DNA of 39,074 bases from Oscillospiraceae bacterium (GTDB lineage: Bacteria; Bacillota; Clostridia; Oscillospirales; Acutalibacteraceae): contig JAISII010000169.1 in the NCBI GenBank assembly GCA_031262125.1, forward strand, positions 1 through 39,074. Reading direction: 5' to 3'. Of the stretch, positions 25,239-34,238 are shown one piece after another (positions within the stretch are counted from its first letter, which is position 1; each line of letters starts with the position of its first letter). A model generated the notes under the pieces. That model had not been told where the DNA came from and ran no database searches. It worked only from the letters and a program-made list of their open reading frames with translations. The position numbers and the translations under genes were made by a program.

Positions 25239-25275
25239 TTTGTAGCTCCATTTATTCAGTTTCTTAAAATAAAAA

Positions 25276-26562
25276 TCAATTATCTTGCAGGCGAATATTA
25301 ATGCTGTTTTTGTGTGCGGTTAAACCTTCGGCAGCTGCAATTTCCATAACCAATGGGGCATCCTTTTGCAAAGCCTCTTTATTATAATAAATAAAGCTTG
25401 ACTTTTTCACAAAGCTTTCTACCGACAATGGCGAGAAAAACCTTGCAGTGCCGGACGTTGGCAAAACGTGGTTTGGTCCTGCAAAATAGTCGCCCAGCGG
25501 TTCGGGGCTGTAGTTGCCCAAAAACACCGAGCCCGCATTATCCAGCTTGCCGATATACTCCATTGGGTTTGCACAGCAAACCTCAAGGTGTTCGGGGGCA
25601 ATTTCGTTTGCAAATTCAATTGCTTGTGCCATACTGCTGCACACAACAATTGCACCCAAATCGCTAATCGACTTTTCGGCAATATCTTTTCGCTCAAGCT
25701 TTTGCAGTTGGGTTTCCAGCTCTGCCTCAACTTGTTTAGCAAGCTCTGCATCGGTGGTTAGCAAAATCGACGATGCTAAAACATCGTGTTCAGCTTGGCT
25801 TAGCAAATCGGCAGCAACGTATGCCGGGTTAGCAGTGCTGTCGGCAATAATCAAAATGTCGCTGGGTCCTGCTATCATATCAATATCAACCGTACCGAAA
25901 AGCAGTTTTTTTGCCGTAGCAACAAAAATGTTGCCCGGTCCTACAATTTTGTCGGCTTGGGGTATATTTTGTGTTCCGTATGCCAGTGCAGCAACAGCCT
26001 GTGCACCGCCGACGGTAAAAATACGGTCAACGCCCGATATTTTAGCCGCCGCAAGTATTTTAGGGCTAACCAGCCCCGGCGGTGTTACCATAATCACTTC
26101 TTTAACGCCCGCCAATTTTGCGGGTATAGCCGTCATAAGCACCGAGGACGGGTATGCAGCAGTGCCTCCGGGAACATAAATGCCCACACGGTTTAGTCCA
26201 CGCACCCTCTGCCCCATTATTACCCCGTTGCTTTTGGTGGTCAGCCAGCTTTGCTGAATTTGCCGTGCATGGAAGTCCCTGATATTATCTGCTGCTGCTG
26301 TAATTGCAGCTAAAAATTCGGCACCGCACTGTGTAACTGCCGCATCAATCTCCTCTTGAGGAATTTCAAAGCTTTGCAGCTTAATTTTATCAAACTTTTC
26401 GGTGTAATATAGCAGTGCCTTGTCGCCCTGTTGCTTAACTGTGCTTATAATTTCCTCAACAATCGGCACAAATTTTTTGTCCGACTCGACCGATTGTTTT
26501 TTAAATTGCTTTAAAAATTCATATTCGGCAGTGCCGTTTGCCACAACTTTTTTAATTGGCAT
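25276..26562 (-). CDS. hisD: Histidinol dehydrogenase HisD
   Basis: Last two steps of histidine synthesis: zinc enzyme oxidising histidinol twice to histidine with NAD. 428 aa, full length. Signatures: GQRVRGLNRVGIYVPGG, TVGGAQAVAALAYGT, KIVGPGNIFVATAKKLLFG, DMIAGPSDILIIADS, LLSQAEHDVLASSILLTT (Zn ligands Q and H) and the C-terminal NHVLPTSGTARFFSPLSVESFVKKSS. Start ATG at 26562 with AAAGG about 9 bases upstream, 55 bases after the hisZG stop. Confidence 0.96.
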   Translation of the reverse strand: MPIKKVVANGTAEYEFLKQFKKQSVESDKKFVPIVEEIISTVKQQGDKALLYYTEKFDKIKLQSFEIPQEEIDAAVTQCGAEFLAAITAAADNIRDFHARQIQQSWLTTKSNGVIMGQRVRGLNRVGIYVPGGTAAYPSSVLMTAIPAKLAGVKEVIMVTPPGLVSPKILAAAKISGVDRIFTVGGAQAVAALAYGTQNIPQADKIVGPGNIFVATAKKLLFGTVDIDMIAGPSDILIIADSTANPAYVAADLLSQAEHDVLASSILLTTDAELAKQVEAELETQLQKLERKDIAEKSISDLGAIVVCSSMAQAIEFANEIAPEHLEVCCANPMEYIGKLDNAGSVFLGNYSPEPLGDYFAGPNHVLPTSGTARFFSPLSVESFVKKSSFIYYNKEALQKDAPLVMEIAAAEGLTAHKNSINIRLQDN

Positions 26563-26617
26563 TGTTTTTTTACCTTTCTTGTTCTCAACAAATAATCTTA
26601 TATAAACTTGAAAAAAG

Positions 26618-28255
26618 CTATTTTAAAACTCCCACAATTTCATCCACAAAAGCTTCAATCTCGTTTTTACGCAGCTTTAGGCTTGCAATGTTAGAAATAA
26701 GCCTTGCCGAAATCGGCGTAATTTCTTCAATAACCTCTAACCCGTTTTCTTTAAGGGTCGAGCCCGTTTCTACAATATCAACAATGGCATCTGCCAAACC
26801 AACCAGCGGTGCAAGCTCAACCGAGCCCTCGATTTTTATGATTTTAACGTCCATATTTTTGCTCTCGAAAAATTTGCGAGCCACAACAGGGTATTTGGTT
26901 GCAATTGTTTTTATGTTATAGCCGGCGTAAAAATCCTCGCCTACCTTAGAAGCTAACGCAAACCTGCACCTTCCAAAGCCCAAATCATACAGCTCATAAA
27001 ATATTGTACCGTTTTCTAATATAGTATCTTTGCCCACAACGCCCAAATCGCACACGCCGTTTTCTACATATGTAATAACATCGGGGGCTTTTGCAAGCAC
27101 AATTTCAAACACTCTATCGCCTTTGCTTACCTTTAAAATCAACTTGCGGCCTTTGTTTTCAATCTCGTCAACATTATAGTCAAGTTGTTTAAACAGTGCT
27201 ACGGTGTCTTTTTCTAAGCGACCTTTTGTCAGTGCAATCCTAATCGGGGCAGCGTTGTTATCTTTGCTGCTTTTGGTTTTGCCGCCCAAAACAATTTGTG
27301 TTACCGCACTTACATCAACTGCAAAGCCTGCCGCACCCATGGGCATATCAAAGGCTTCCATAAGTCTGTCGTACCGTCCGCCGGTAATAATCGCATCGCC
27401 ATGCCCGTCGGCATAGCCCGAAAAAACCATACCGCTGTAATAATCGGTTTTAAGCACTTGCCCCAAATCTATAATAATGTTTGTATGCAGGTTTTGCTTT
27501 TTTAAAGTGCCGTACAAATCTTCAAGGTATTCTAACGCATATTTTTCATCGTAACCACGGCAGAGCTTGCGTGCCTTTTCAAAAACCTCTTCGCCGCCGA
27601 AAAGTCGTGTAACCTTACGCAGTGCCAAGCTTTCTTCAGATGCTTCCAGCCCGTCCAAAATCTCGGTTAGTGCCGAATAGTTTTTGCTTTGGCAAGCATC
27701 GGTTATGCTTTGCTTTTGCTCGGGTGTTGCGTTAAGGCGGTTAATAAATGCCTTAATAAAGCCCGAATGCCCGATTTCTATACGGAATCCGGATAATACA
27801 CTCTGCACGCTCTCAATAGCAGCCGACAGCACCTCTAAATCGGCATCCTTACCCTCTGCACCCAAAAGCTCGGTGCCAATTTGATACACCTCATTAGAAC
27901 GCCCCGAGAGTGCAGGCACAATACGGTAAACCGGCTGGCTGTAATACAGTCTTATGGGCAGCTGCTCCCCACGCAAGCGGGACGACACCATACGGGCAAT
28001 CGGCAAGGTAGAATCGCTCCTTGCACATAAAATTCGCCCTTTGTTGTCTATGGTTTTAAACATATCCTCCGAATGCAGCATATTGCCCTGCAACGAAAAC
28101 AAGTCCAAAAACTCAAACCCCGGGGTAATAACTGGGTTATAATTGCGTTTTTGCAGCACCTTTTGAATTTTCTCGGTAGTTTTTGAAAGAGCAATGCACT
28201 CTTCAAAAAGCAAATCACGGCTGCCCTCGGGGGCGGTTTTGTTGTATTTTTTCAT
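26618..28255 (-). CDS. hisZ-hisG: Fused ATP phosphoribosyltransferase: HisZ regulatory domain + HisG short catalytic domain
   Basis: First gene of the his operon and first step of the pathway (ATP + PRPP to phosphoribosyl-ATP). One uninterrupted frame of 545 aa encodes what are normally two proteins. Residues 1-325 are HisZ, a histidyl-tRNA-synthetase-like domain without the anticodon-binding part (PEGSRDLLFEE, LCARSDSTLPIARMVSSRL, SQPVYR, DYYSGMVFSGY, ITGGRYDRLM). After a linker (about 326-336, GGKTKSSKDNN), residues 337-545 are a complete short-form HisG (PIRIALTKGRLEKDTVALF, VVGKDTILE, ADAIVDIVETGSTLKENGL as the PRPP loop). In species with short HisG the two subunits form a hetero-octamer in which HisZ gives histidine feedback; fusion would fix 1:1 stoichiometry. 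The promoter is 28289-28317. No internal start with a ribosome site was seen at the junction. Confidence 0.93.
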   Translation of the reverse strand: MKKYNKTAPEGSRDLLFEECIALSKTTEKIQKVLQKRNYNPVITPGFEFLDLFSLQGNMLHSEDMFKTIDNKGRILCARSDSTLPIARMVSSRLRGEQLPIRLYYSQPVYRIVPALSGRSNEVYQIGTELLGAEGKDADLEVLSAAIESVQSVLSGFRIEIGHSGFIKAFINRLNATPEQKQSITDACQSKNYSALTEILDGLEASEESLALRKVTRLFGGEEVFEKARKLCRGYDEKYALEYLEDLYGTLKKQNLHTNIIIDLGQVLKTDYYSGMVFSGYADGHGDAIITGGRYDRLMEAFDMPMGAAGFAVDVSAVTQIVLGGKTKSSKDNNAAPIRIALTKGRLEKDTVALFKQLDYNVDEIENKGRKLILKVSKGDRVFEIVLAKAPDVITYVENGVCDLGVVGKDTILENGTIFYELYDLGFGRCRFALASKVGEDFYAGYNIKTIATKYPVVARKFFESKNMDVKIIKIEGSVELAPLVGLADAIVDIVETGSTLKENGLEVIEEITPISARLISNIASLKLRKNEIEAFVDEIVGVLK

Positions 28256-28288
28256 AGATTAATCTGTTCCTTAATTTATTGTAGTAGC

Positions 28289-28317
28289 ATAGTAGCACAC
28301 TAAAGCGTTTTTGTCAA
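28289..28317 (-). promoter_or_regulatory. Consensus promoter of the histidine operon
   Basis: Minus strand: perfect -35 TTGACA (28312-28317), 17-base spacer, -10 TACTAT (28289-28294). The transcript would start about 25-30 bases before the hisZG ATG, too short for a T-box or attenuator. The promoter begins 10 bases after the stop of the upstream permease gene, and no terminator separates them. Confidence 0.85.
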
Positions 28318-28326
28318 GTTCTAAAT

Positions 28327-29505
28327 TTACTCTTGCGGTTTGTCGGCTTTTGTGGGTTTGTTTTTGCCCAAGCGTTGCTTAACATTTTGCCCCACCAAGG
28401 TATAAATAACGGCAAAGCACGGCACGCCCAGCACCATACCCGGCAATTGGAACAAACTGCCGCCCAAAATCACACTAAACAGTACCCAGATGCCGCTTAT
28501 GCCTATCGAGTTGCCCATTATACGGGGATAAATAATATTGCCGTCGATTTGTTGCAGCACAACCATAAAAATAATAAAGAACAAGCAATGCCACGGGTTT
28601 ATTAACAGCAGCAAAAATGCACTGGGTATGCCCCCGATAAACGGACCGAAAAACGGAATTATATTTGTAAACGCAATAATGAAGCTTATCAGAAGCGGGT
28701 ACTCAAACCCGAAAATGCTCATACCAACATAGCAAACTACACCTACAATTGCGGCGTCGGTTAGCTGACCAACCAAATATTTGCCAAACTTGTTATTTGC
28801 AAGGCTTAAAATCTCCTCGGCTTTTGCAAAAGCTTTTTGCGGCAAATAGGCAGAGAAAAAGTTGCGTGTAATAAGGCAAAGCTGCTCTTTGCTTGCCAAA
28901 AAATAAACCGAAACGATTATCGCAATAACCCAGTTATAAACCTCGCCCAAAACGGCTTTTGTTCCCTCCCAAACTTGGGGGAAAATTTGGTTTATAAAAT
29001 CGTTTACCCCGCCGCCTGAGGAATTTTTTTGGTTTAAAATATTGTCCAGCAGCGAGTCAAGTATTGTTTTGTTGTCCAAACTCGTGCCTAAAGAGGTGTT
29101 AATCAGTTCGATAATCAACCGCTCGGTCTGCATAAACTGGTTAGCATAGCCTGAGAAGTTATCTGCCAGCCTTTGAATATTAACTTGCAATTGCGGGATA
29201 AGTATGCCTAAGAAAAATGCAACAATGCCAAATGCAAAAATGTAGGTAATAATAAGAGAAAGCGGCTTTTTGAATTTTAGCCAAAACTTGTGCTTGCTGC
29301 CCATTTTTTTAAATATTTTTTTACGCAGCAACTCATACGGGAACTTTAGCAAATATGCCAAACCAAAGCCGTACAAAAACGGCATTATTATGTTTGCAAA
29401 TGCAGAAACAAAGCCCCATATTTCTTTAAGGTGAAATAGGGCAAACACAAGCAAAATGCCGAATGTTATAAGCCAAAAAATTCCCGAAAAAGTTTTTTTG
29501 TTCAA
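28327..29505 (-). CDS. AI-2E family membrane permease (UPF0118)
   Basis: A 392-aa polytopic membrane protein of the AI-2E transporter family (PF01594). About eight hydrophobic segments: two near the N-terminus (FWLITFGILLVFALFHL, FLYGFGLAYLL), one at about 87-108, then after a soluble stretch (110-195) a cluster from about 200 on, with family motifs GQLTDAAIVGVVCYVGMSIFG, PLLISFIIAFTNIIPFFGPFIGGIP and ISGIWVLFSVILGGSLFQLPGMVLGVPCFAVIY. The start is TTG at 29505 with AGGAG 7 bases upstream. The family name is historical: members are also reported as Na/H antiporters or exporters of unknown substrate. It lies between polC and the his operon, flanked upstream by the palindromic element. Confidence 0.92.
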   Translation of the reverse strand: MNKKTFSGIFWLITFGILLVFALFHLKEIWGFVSAFANIIMPFLYGFGLAYLLKFPYELLRKKIFKKMGSKHKFWLKFKKPLSLIITYIFAFGIVAFFLGILIPQLQVNIQRLADNFSGYANQFMQTERLIIELINTSLGTSLDNKTILDSLLDNILNQKNSSGGGVNDFINQIFPQVWEGTKAVLGEVYNWVIAIIVSVYFLASKEQLCLITRNFFSAYLPQKAFAKAEEILSLANNKFGKYLVGQLTDAAIVGVVCYVGMSIFGFEYPLLISFIIAFTNIIPFFGPFIGGIPSAFLLLLINPWHCLFFIIFMVVLQQIDGNIIYPRIMGNSIGISGIWVLFSVILGGSLFQLPGMVLGVPCFAVIYTLVGQNVKQRLGKNKPTKADKPQE

Positions 29506-29522
29506 AGTTTAGCTCCTAAATA

Positions 29523-29572
29523 AAACCACCCCGTCAGGGCTGACGCCCTGCCACCCCTCCACGGAGGGGAAT
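29523..29572 (+). repeat. Palindromic intergenic module, left copy
   Basis: AAACCACCCCG, then a hairpin CAGGGC-TGAC-GCCCTG, then CCACCCCTCCACGGAGGGG with its own stem. It faces an inverted copy at 29662-29722 about 90 bases away. Lies between polC and the permease gene. Confidence 0.85.
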
Positions 29573-29661
29573 TTTCGTGCATTGACGAGGCTTTAAGTTT
29601 GGTGTTTTGTTTTTTGAATTTATATATTGTGGTTTGCAATCAGTCTATTATTAGTGCTAAT

Positions 29662-29722
29662 ATTCCCCTCCGTGGAGGGGTGGCTCAACACTCATTTCAT
29701 AAGTGTTGAGCCGGGGTGGTTT
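29662..29722 (-). repeat. Palindromic intergenic module, right copy (inverted)
   Basis: Read on the minus strand: AAACCACCCCG, an 11-bp stem GGCTCAACACT / AGTGTTGAGCC with a 9-base loop, then CCACCCCTCCACGGAGGGG. The outer and last parts match the left copy, but the middle hairpin is a different, longer one. It ends only 8 bases from the polC stop and may serve as its 3' end structure. Confidence 0.85.
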
Positions 29723-29729
29723 GTGTTCT

Positions 29730-32700
29730 CTAAAACAACGAAATCTGGTCAGTGTCGGGCAAATCGCCAAACACTCCGGCGTCTTTTAATTTTTCTATAA
29801 CCGTTTTGTTTGCACCGGTTTTAATCTGCATATCTTCAATAGAAAGATATTTAACCTTTCTGCCCCATTCTTCCATGCTTTTTGCAGCGTTCTCACCCAC
29901 TCCGTCAACCGAAGCAAACGGCAGGCGTATTTTACCGTCCTCTACCTCAAATTTTGTGGCGGAGGATTTGTAAATATCAACAGGCAAAACCTCTATTTTG
30001 CGGCAGAACATTTCGTTTATAATCTGCAAAGTGTCAAGCTCGGATTTTTCTTTAGCCGAAGCTGTTTTTTGGTTGATTTTTGATTTTATGTCTGCAATTT
30101 TTGCTCTTATAGCCAAATGACCCTGCATAGCGGCTGCACCGTCAAAATCTTCTCCCCGCACGGTAAAATATGCAGCATAAAACTCAAGCGGCTTATAAAC
30201 TTTATACCAGCCCATACGCAAAGCACCAATCATATATGCCGCTGCGTGTGCCTTTGGGAACATATATTTTATCTTCATGCAAGAATCAATATACCACTGC
30301 GGCACATTGTTTTTTCGCATTGCTTCTATATGCTCGGGCGTAAGCTCTTTTACAGCCTTACCTTTACGCACAATTTCCATAATTTTAAACGACATTTGCG
30401 GGTCCAGCCCTTTATGAATAAGATATGTCATAATCGAGTCTCGTGTTCCGATAACGTCTGAAATTGTACAGGTTCCGTCTTTAATCAAATCCTGTGCGTT
30501 GCCGTTCCAAACATCTGTGCCGTGAGAAAGCCCCGAAACCTGCAATAAATCCGAAAATTTTGTCGGCTGTGCTTCTGCAAGCATTTGGCGTACAAAACCT
30601 GTGCCAAGTTCGGGCAAGCTTAATGTGCCTGTTTGTGCTTCAATCTCTTGAGAGGTTACGCCAAGTGCCTCGGGCGAAATAAACAGCGACATTACCTTTT
30701 CGTCGCTCATCGGCACATCGGTTACGGGCACGCCTGTATAATCCTCCAAATATTTGCATATTGTCGGCACGTCGTGCCCAAGCTCGTCCAGTTTGCAAAT
30801 ATTATCGTGAATCGCATGAAAGTCAAAGTGAGTGGTGATATTATCGTTGTTCATATCGTTTGCCGGGTGCTGCGTGGGGCAAAAGTCATAAATTTCCATA
30901 TTCCGTGGCACAACAACCATACCGCCGGGGTGCTGCCCTGTGGTGCGTTTAACGCCTGTGCAGCCAATTGCAAGGCGTAGCTCTTCGGCTTTTTTCATCT
31001 CTTTAAACATCGGCACAGCCGTTGAGTTTTGTGCGTTTTGCCGTCCGTTTGCCAAATCATCAAACCCTGTTTTGGCGGCAGAACCTGCATTTAAAGCCGA
31101 CGCTTTAAGCATTTTTTCAAATTCGGCACGTTTTTCTTCATCGTATTTTTTAACAAAACCTATTGCGGTTTTTTCTTGAATACAAGATATTGTACCCGCT
31201 TTAAACACGTTTTCTTTGCCAAAAATCTCTTCGGTGTAGCGGTGCACACGTTCTTGCACTTCTCCGCTGAAGTTTAAGTCAATATCGGGCACCTTGTCGC
31301 CCTTAAAGCCCAAAAATGTTTCAAAGGGTATTTCTTGCCCGTCCCGCTCAAAAGATGTGCCGCAATCGGGGCAATTTTTGGGCGGCAAATCGAACCCCGA
31401 GCCAATAGAACCATCGGTTATGGCTTCAAAATGCTTGCACTTGGGGCAAATGTAGTGCGGCGGCAACGGGTTAACCTCCGAAATTCCGCAAACTGTTGCA
31501 ACAAATGAAGAACCAACGCTCCCCCGTGAGCCAACTTGGTAGCCGTTTTTAACGCTGTATGCCACCAGCTTTTGTGCCGTCATATACAACACCGAAAATT
31601 TGTATTTTATAATTGCATTAAGCTCTTTTTCTAAGCGTTCTTTTACCAAATCGGGCAACGGGTCGCCGTATTTTGCTTTTGCGTTGCTCCAGCTTATGTT
31701 AATAAGCTCTTCTTGTGCTCCGTCAATAATCGGGTGAAAGGTTTCTTTTGGAATCGGTCTGATGTAATCTATCATATCGGCAATTTTGTTCGTGTTTTCT
31801 ACCACGACTTCATATGCCTTTTCTTTGCCCAAATAGCTGAACTCCTCCAGCATTTCGGCAGTTGTTCGCAAATATAGCGGAGCTTGGTTATCGGCGTCAG
31901 AAAAGCCTTTACCCGCCTGCAAAATTTTGCGGTACTGTGCTTGGTACGGGTCCATAAAGTGCACATCGCAGGTTGCAACAACGGGTATGCCAAGCTCCTC
32001 GCCTAAGCGTACAATTGCAGTGTTAATTTGCACCAGCTCTTTTTGGGATTCTACCATTCCCTTTTCTATCATGAATTGGTTGTTTTGCAGGGGCTGAATT
32101 TCTAAAAAGTCGTAATACGAAGCGATTTTTTTAATTTCGCTCCACGGTTTGCCGTTAAAAATCGCTTGGAACAGCTGCCCGCTTTCGCACGCCGAGCCGA
32201 TAATCAAACCCTCTCGGTGGGCATCTAAAATTGTTTTTAAAATGCGAGGGCGTTTATAATAGTGTTTAAGATGACTGTCGGATATCAGCTTGTAGAGATT
32301 TTTAAGCCCCGTTGCATTTTTAACAAGAATTATCTGGTGGTATGTAGGCAAATATTTATAGTTTGATTTGCCCAATTTTGAGGTTATTGCCCCAACACTT
32401 AAAACATCCTGCTTTTTAAGGCGTGCAATGTATTCAATAAAAATACGGGACAATACTTCGGCATCGTCTTTGGCACGGTGATGGTTAAACGTGCCCAAAC
32501 GCAGGTGCTTAACCACCTTGTCTAACTTGGCGGATTTTAGCTCAGGCACAAGGCTGCGGGTTAGTGCAACCGTATCTATAGCCGAATAGTTATATTCTAT
32601 GTTATGGCGTGTGCAAACCGCTTTTAAAAACGAGGTGTCGAACTGGGCATTGTGTGCCACCAAAACCGAATCGCCGCAAAATTCAAAAAAGCTTTTAACA

Positions 32701-34211
32701 GCTTCGTCCTCAAGCGGAGCATTGGCAACCATACTGTCGGTTATGCCGGTTAGCTTTACAATACGGGCAGGGATTGGTATTTGCGGGTTTACAAAAGTGC
32801 CGAACGACTCTTTAAACATCCCGTTTTCGATTTTTACTGCACCTATTTCGGTTATCCTGTCAAATCCGGCAGAAAGCCCGGTGGTTTCTAAGTCGAAGCA
32901 AACAAAAGTGCCGCTAAGCGGTGTGTCGGCTTCGCCATCGACTGCTGTTGCTTGATTATCGGAAAAATACGCTTCTAAGCCGTAAATTACCTTAAACTTT
33001 TCTTCGTCCTCGCCTTTTGCTTTGTTTATGGCTTCGGCTGTATTCATTGCTTCGGGGTAGCTTTGTGCAACGCCGTGGTCGGTTATTGCAATAGCTTTAT
33101 GCCCCCATGCCGCCGCACGTTTTATCAAATTCGCCGCCGGAGTAATAGCGTCCATTTCTGACATTGTGGTATGCAAATGCAGCTCTACACGCTTTTTTTC
33201 TGCCTTGTCTGCCGTTACGGTTTTTGTAACCTTAGAGATTGATTTAGGACGTAAGGTAAGCTCGTTACGGTTATATTTGTCGTAATACAGCTCGCCACGC
33301 AAATAGAGCGTGTCGCCTTTTTTTAGCTCGGCAATTCGCTTGCCCTCTTCTATTGGCGTAAAAAGCGAAACATAAACTGAATCGGTATAATCGGTTATGC
33401 CGAACAAAATGCTGTAGCTTCGCCCATCGGCTGTTAGCTTGCATTTGTCTATGTTAAACACATCGCCCCAAACAGCGGCGGTGCCTGTTTCGATATCTAA
33501 ACTGCTGAGTTTTTTTGGCGTGCCCTTTGTTTTAGTGTTGCCGAAAATTAGGCTTGCACTGTCTAAAACAGGTGTGGGCAGCAAAGTGTCGCCTTTTCTT
33601 ATTTCAATTTCGGTTATCTGTTGGCTTTCGGTTTTTTCTACCTTAGGGGCGTTTAGCAGACGCTCACGCTCTAACTTTTCGGCATAAATCTCTTTTTTTT
33701 CTATATAAATTTCGCTGTCGGCGTTTAGCTCGGTAACGCCACTCAACTCTACATTTTGTATGTTAACATCAAACTGCCGTGCAATTTCGGCTTTTAGCTC
33801 CGGCACAAAATTTTTCTGCTCTAAAATTAAAGCACCGCCGTTTTTAAGCTCAATTTCAATATTATTATCGTCGGTTATGGTATAAACTGCGTTGTTTAAA
33901 GTGCCGTTTAGCGATGGAATTTTAAATTTTAATTCGTCAATAACATCGGGCAAAACGTCGGCACAAAACGTGCTTGCGGAGTAGCTTGGGTAAATTTTTG
34001 CCCTTTGCACACCAAGCGGTGAGTTTTTAACGGCAATCTCTAAAGCAGTAATTTCGCTTTTTGGTATGTATGCACTAAAATTTAAATAAAAGCTGATTAA
34101 CCCTTCCCCGCTGTTAAGCTTTGCCGAAAGCAGCTCGCCGCCAAGGGCGTTTGCAAACAGAGGGTTTTGCGTGTCTATATAATTTTGCAGCATATTGCAT
34201 AGTGTTCCCAT
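29730..34211 (-). CDS. polC: DNA polymerase III alpha subunit, PolC type
   Basis: Replicative polymerase with built-in proofreading, the Firmicutes-type PolC; 1493 aa, slightly above the usual ~1440. Order: N-terminal domain (1-200), OB fold (about 240-330), PHP domain split by the exonuclease (HLHTTMSEMDA, H345/H347; AITDHGVAQ), DnaQ-type exonuclease (FDLETTG D440/E442; HNAQFDT; HHRAKDDAE), then the palm with GSRGSVGSSF (about 894-903), a zinc-binding insertion (C922, C925, C947, C950) and the catalytic PDIDLNF (D976, D978), followed by fingers and a helix-hairpin-helix tail. ATG at 34211 has AGGGG 5 bases upstream. It follows ispG by 27 bases at the end of the uppS-cdsA-dxr-rseP-ispG-polC run. 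The zinc site and exonuclease motifs are complete. Confidence 0.97.
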   Translation of the reverse strand: MGTLCNMLQNYIDTQNPLFANALGGELLSAKLNSGEGLISFYLNFSAYIPKSEITALEIAVKNSPLGVQRAKIYPSYSASTFCADVLPDVIDELKFKIPSLNGTLNNAVYTITDDNNIEIELKNGGALILEQKNFVPELKAEIARQFDVNIQNVELSGVTELNADSEIYIEKKEIYAEKLERERLLNAPKVEKTESQQITEIEIRKGDTLLPTPVLDSASLIFGNTKTKGTPKKLSSLDIETGTAAVWGDVFNIDKCKLTADGRSYSILFGITDYTDSVYVSLFTPIEEGKRIAELKKGDTLYLRGELYYDKYNRNELTLRPKSISKVTKTVTADKAEKKRVELHLHTTMSEMDAITPAANLIKRAAAWGHKAIAITDHGVAQSYPEAMNTAEAINKAKGEDEEKFKVIYGLEAYFSDNQATAVDGEADTPLSGTFVCFDLETTGLSAGFDRITEIGAVKIENGMFKESFGTFVNPQIPIPARIVKLTGITDSMVANAPLEDEAVKSFFEFCGDSVLVAHNAQFDTSFLKAVCTRHNIEYNYSAIDTVALTRSLVPELKSAKLDKVVKHLRLGTFNHHRAKDDAEVLSRIFIEYIARLKKQDVLSVGAITSKLGKSNYKYLPTYHQIILVKNATGLKNLYKLISDSHLKHYYKRPRILKTILDAHREGLIIGSACESGQLFQAIFNGKPWSEIKKIASYYDFLEIQPLQNNQFMIEKGMVESQKELVQINTAIVRLGEELGIPVVATCDVHFMDPYQAQYRKILQAGKGFSDADNQAPLYLRTTAEMLEEFSYLGKEKAYEVVVENTNKIADMIDYIRPIPKETFHPIIDGAQEELINISWSNAKAKYGDPLPDLVKERLEKELNAIIKYKFSVLYMTAQKLVAYSVKNGYQVGSRGSVGSSFVATVCGISEVNPLPPHYICPKCKHFEAITDGSIGSGFDLPPKNCPDCGTSFERDGQEIPFETFLGFKGDKVPDIDLNFSGEVQERVHRYTEEIFGKENVFKAGTISCIQEKTAIGFVKKYDEEKRAEFEKMLKASALNAGSAAKTGFDDLANGRQNAQNSTAVPMFKEMKKAEELRLAIGCTGVKRTTGQHPGGMVVVPRNMEIYDFCPTQHPANDMNNDNITTHFDFHAIHDNICKLDELGHDVPTICKYLEDYTGVPVTDVPMSDEKVMSLFISPEALGVTSQEIEAQTGTLSLPELGTGFVRQMLAEAQPTKFSDLLQVSGLSHGTDVWNGNAQDLIKDGTCTISDVIGTRDSIMTYLIHKGLDPQMSFKIMEIVRKGKAVKELTPEHIEAMRKNNVPQWYIDSCMKIKYMFPKAHAAAYMIGALRMGWYKVYKPLEFYAAYFTVRGEDFDGAAAMQGHLAIRAKIADIKSKINQKTASAKEKSELDTLQIINEMFCRKIEVLPVDIYKSSATKFEVEDGKIRLPFASVDGVGENAAKSMEEWGRKVKYLSIEDMQIKTGANKTVIEKLKDAGVFGDLPDTDQISLF

Positions 34212-34238
34212 ATGTACCCCTAATTCTTGTTTTGCGTT

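Noticed and set aside
25419..26196. Several long frames on both strands inside hisD
   Set aside because: hisD is intact and full length with all family motifs; these are shadows.
28256..28326. T-box or attenuator leader for the histidine operon
   Set aside because: The promoter fixes a leader of only about 25-30 bases; no specifier hairpin or terminator can fit.
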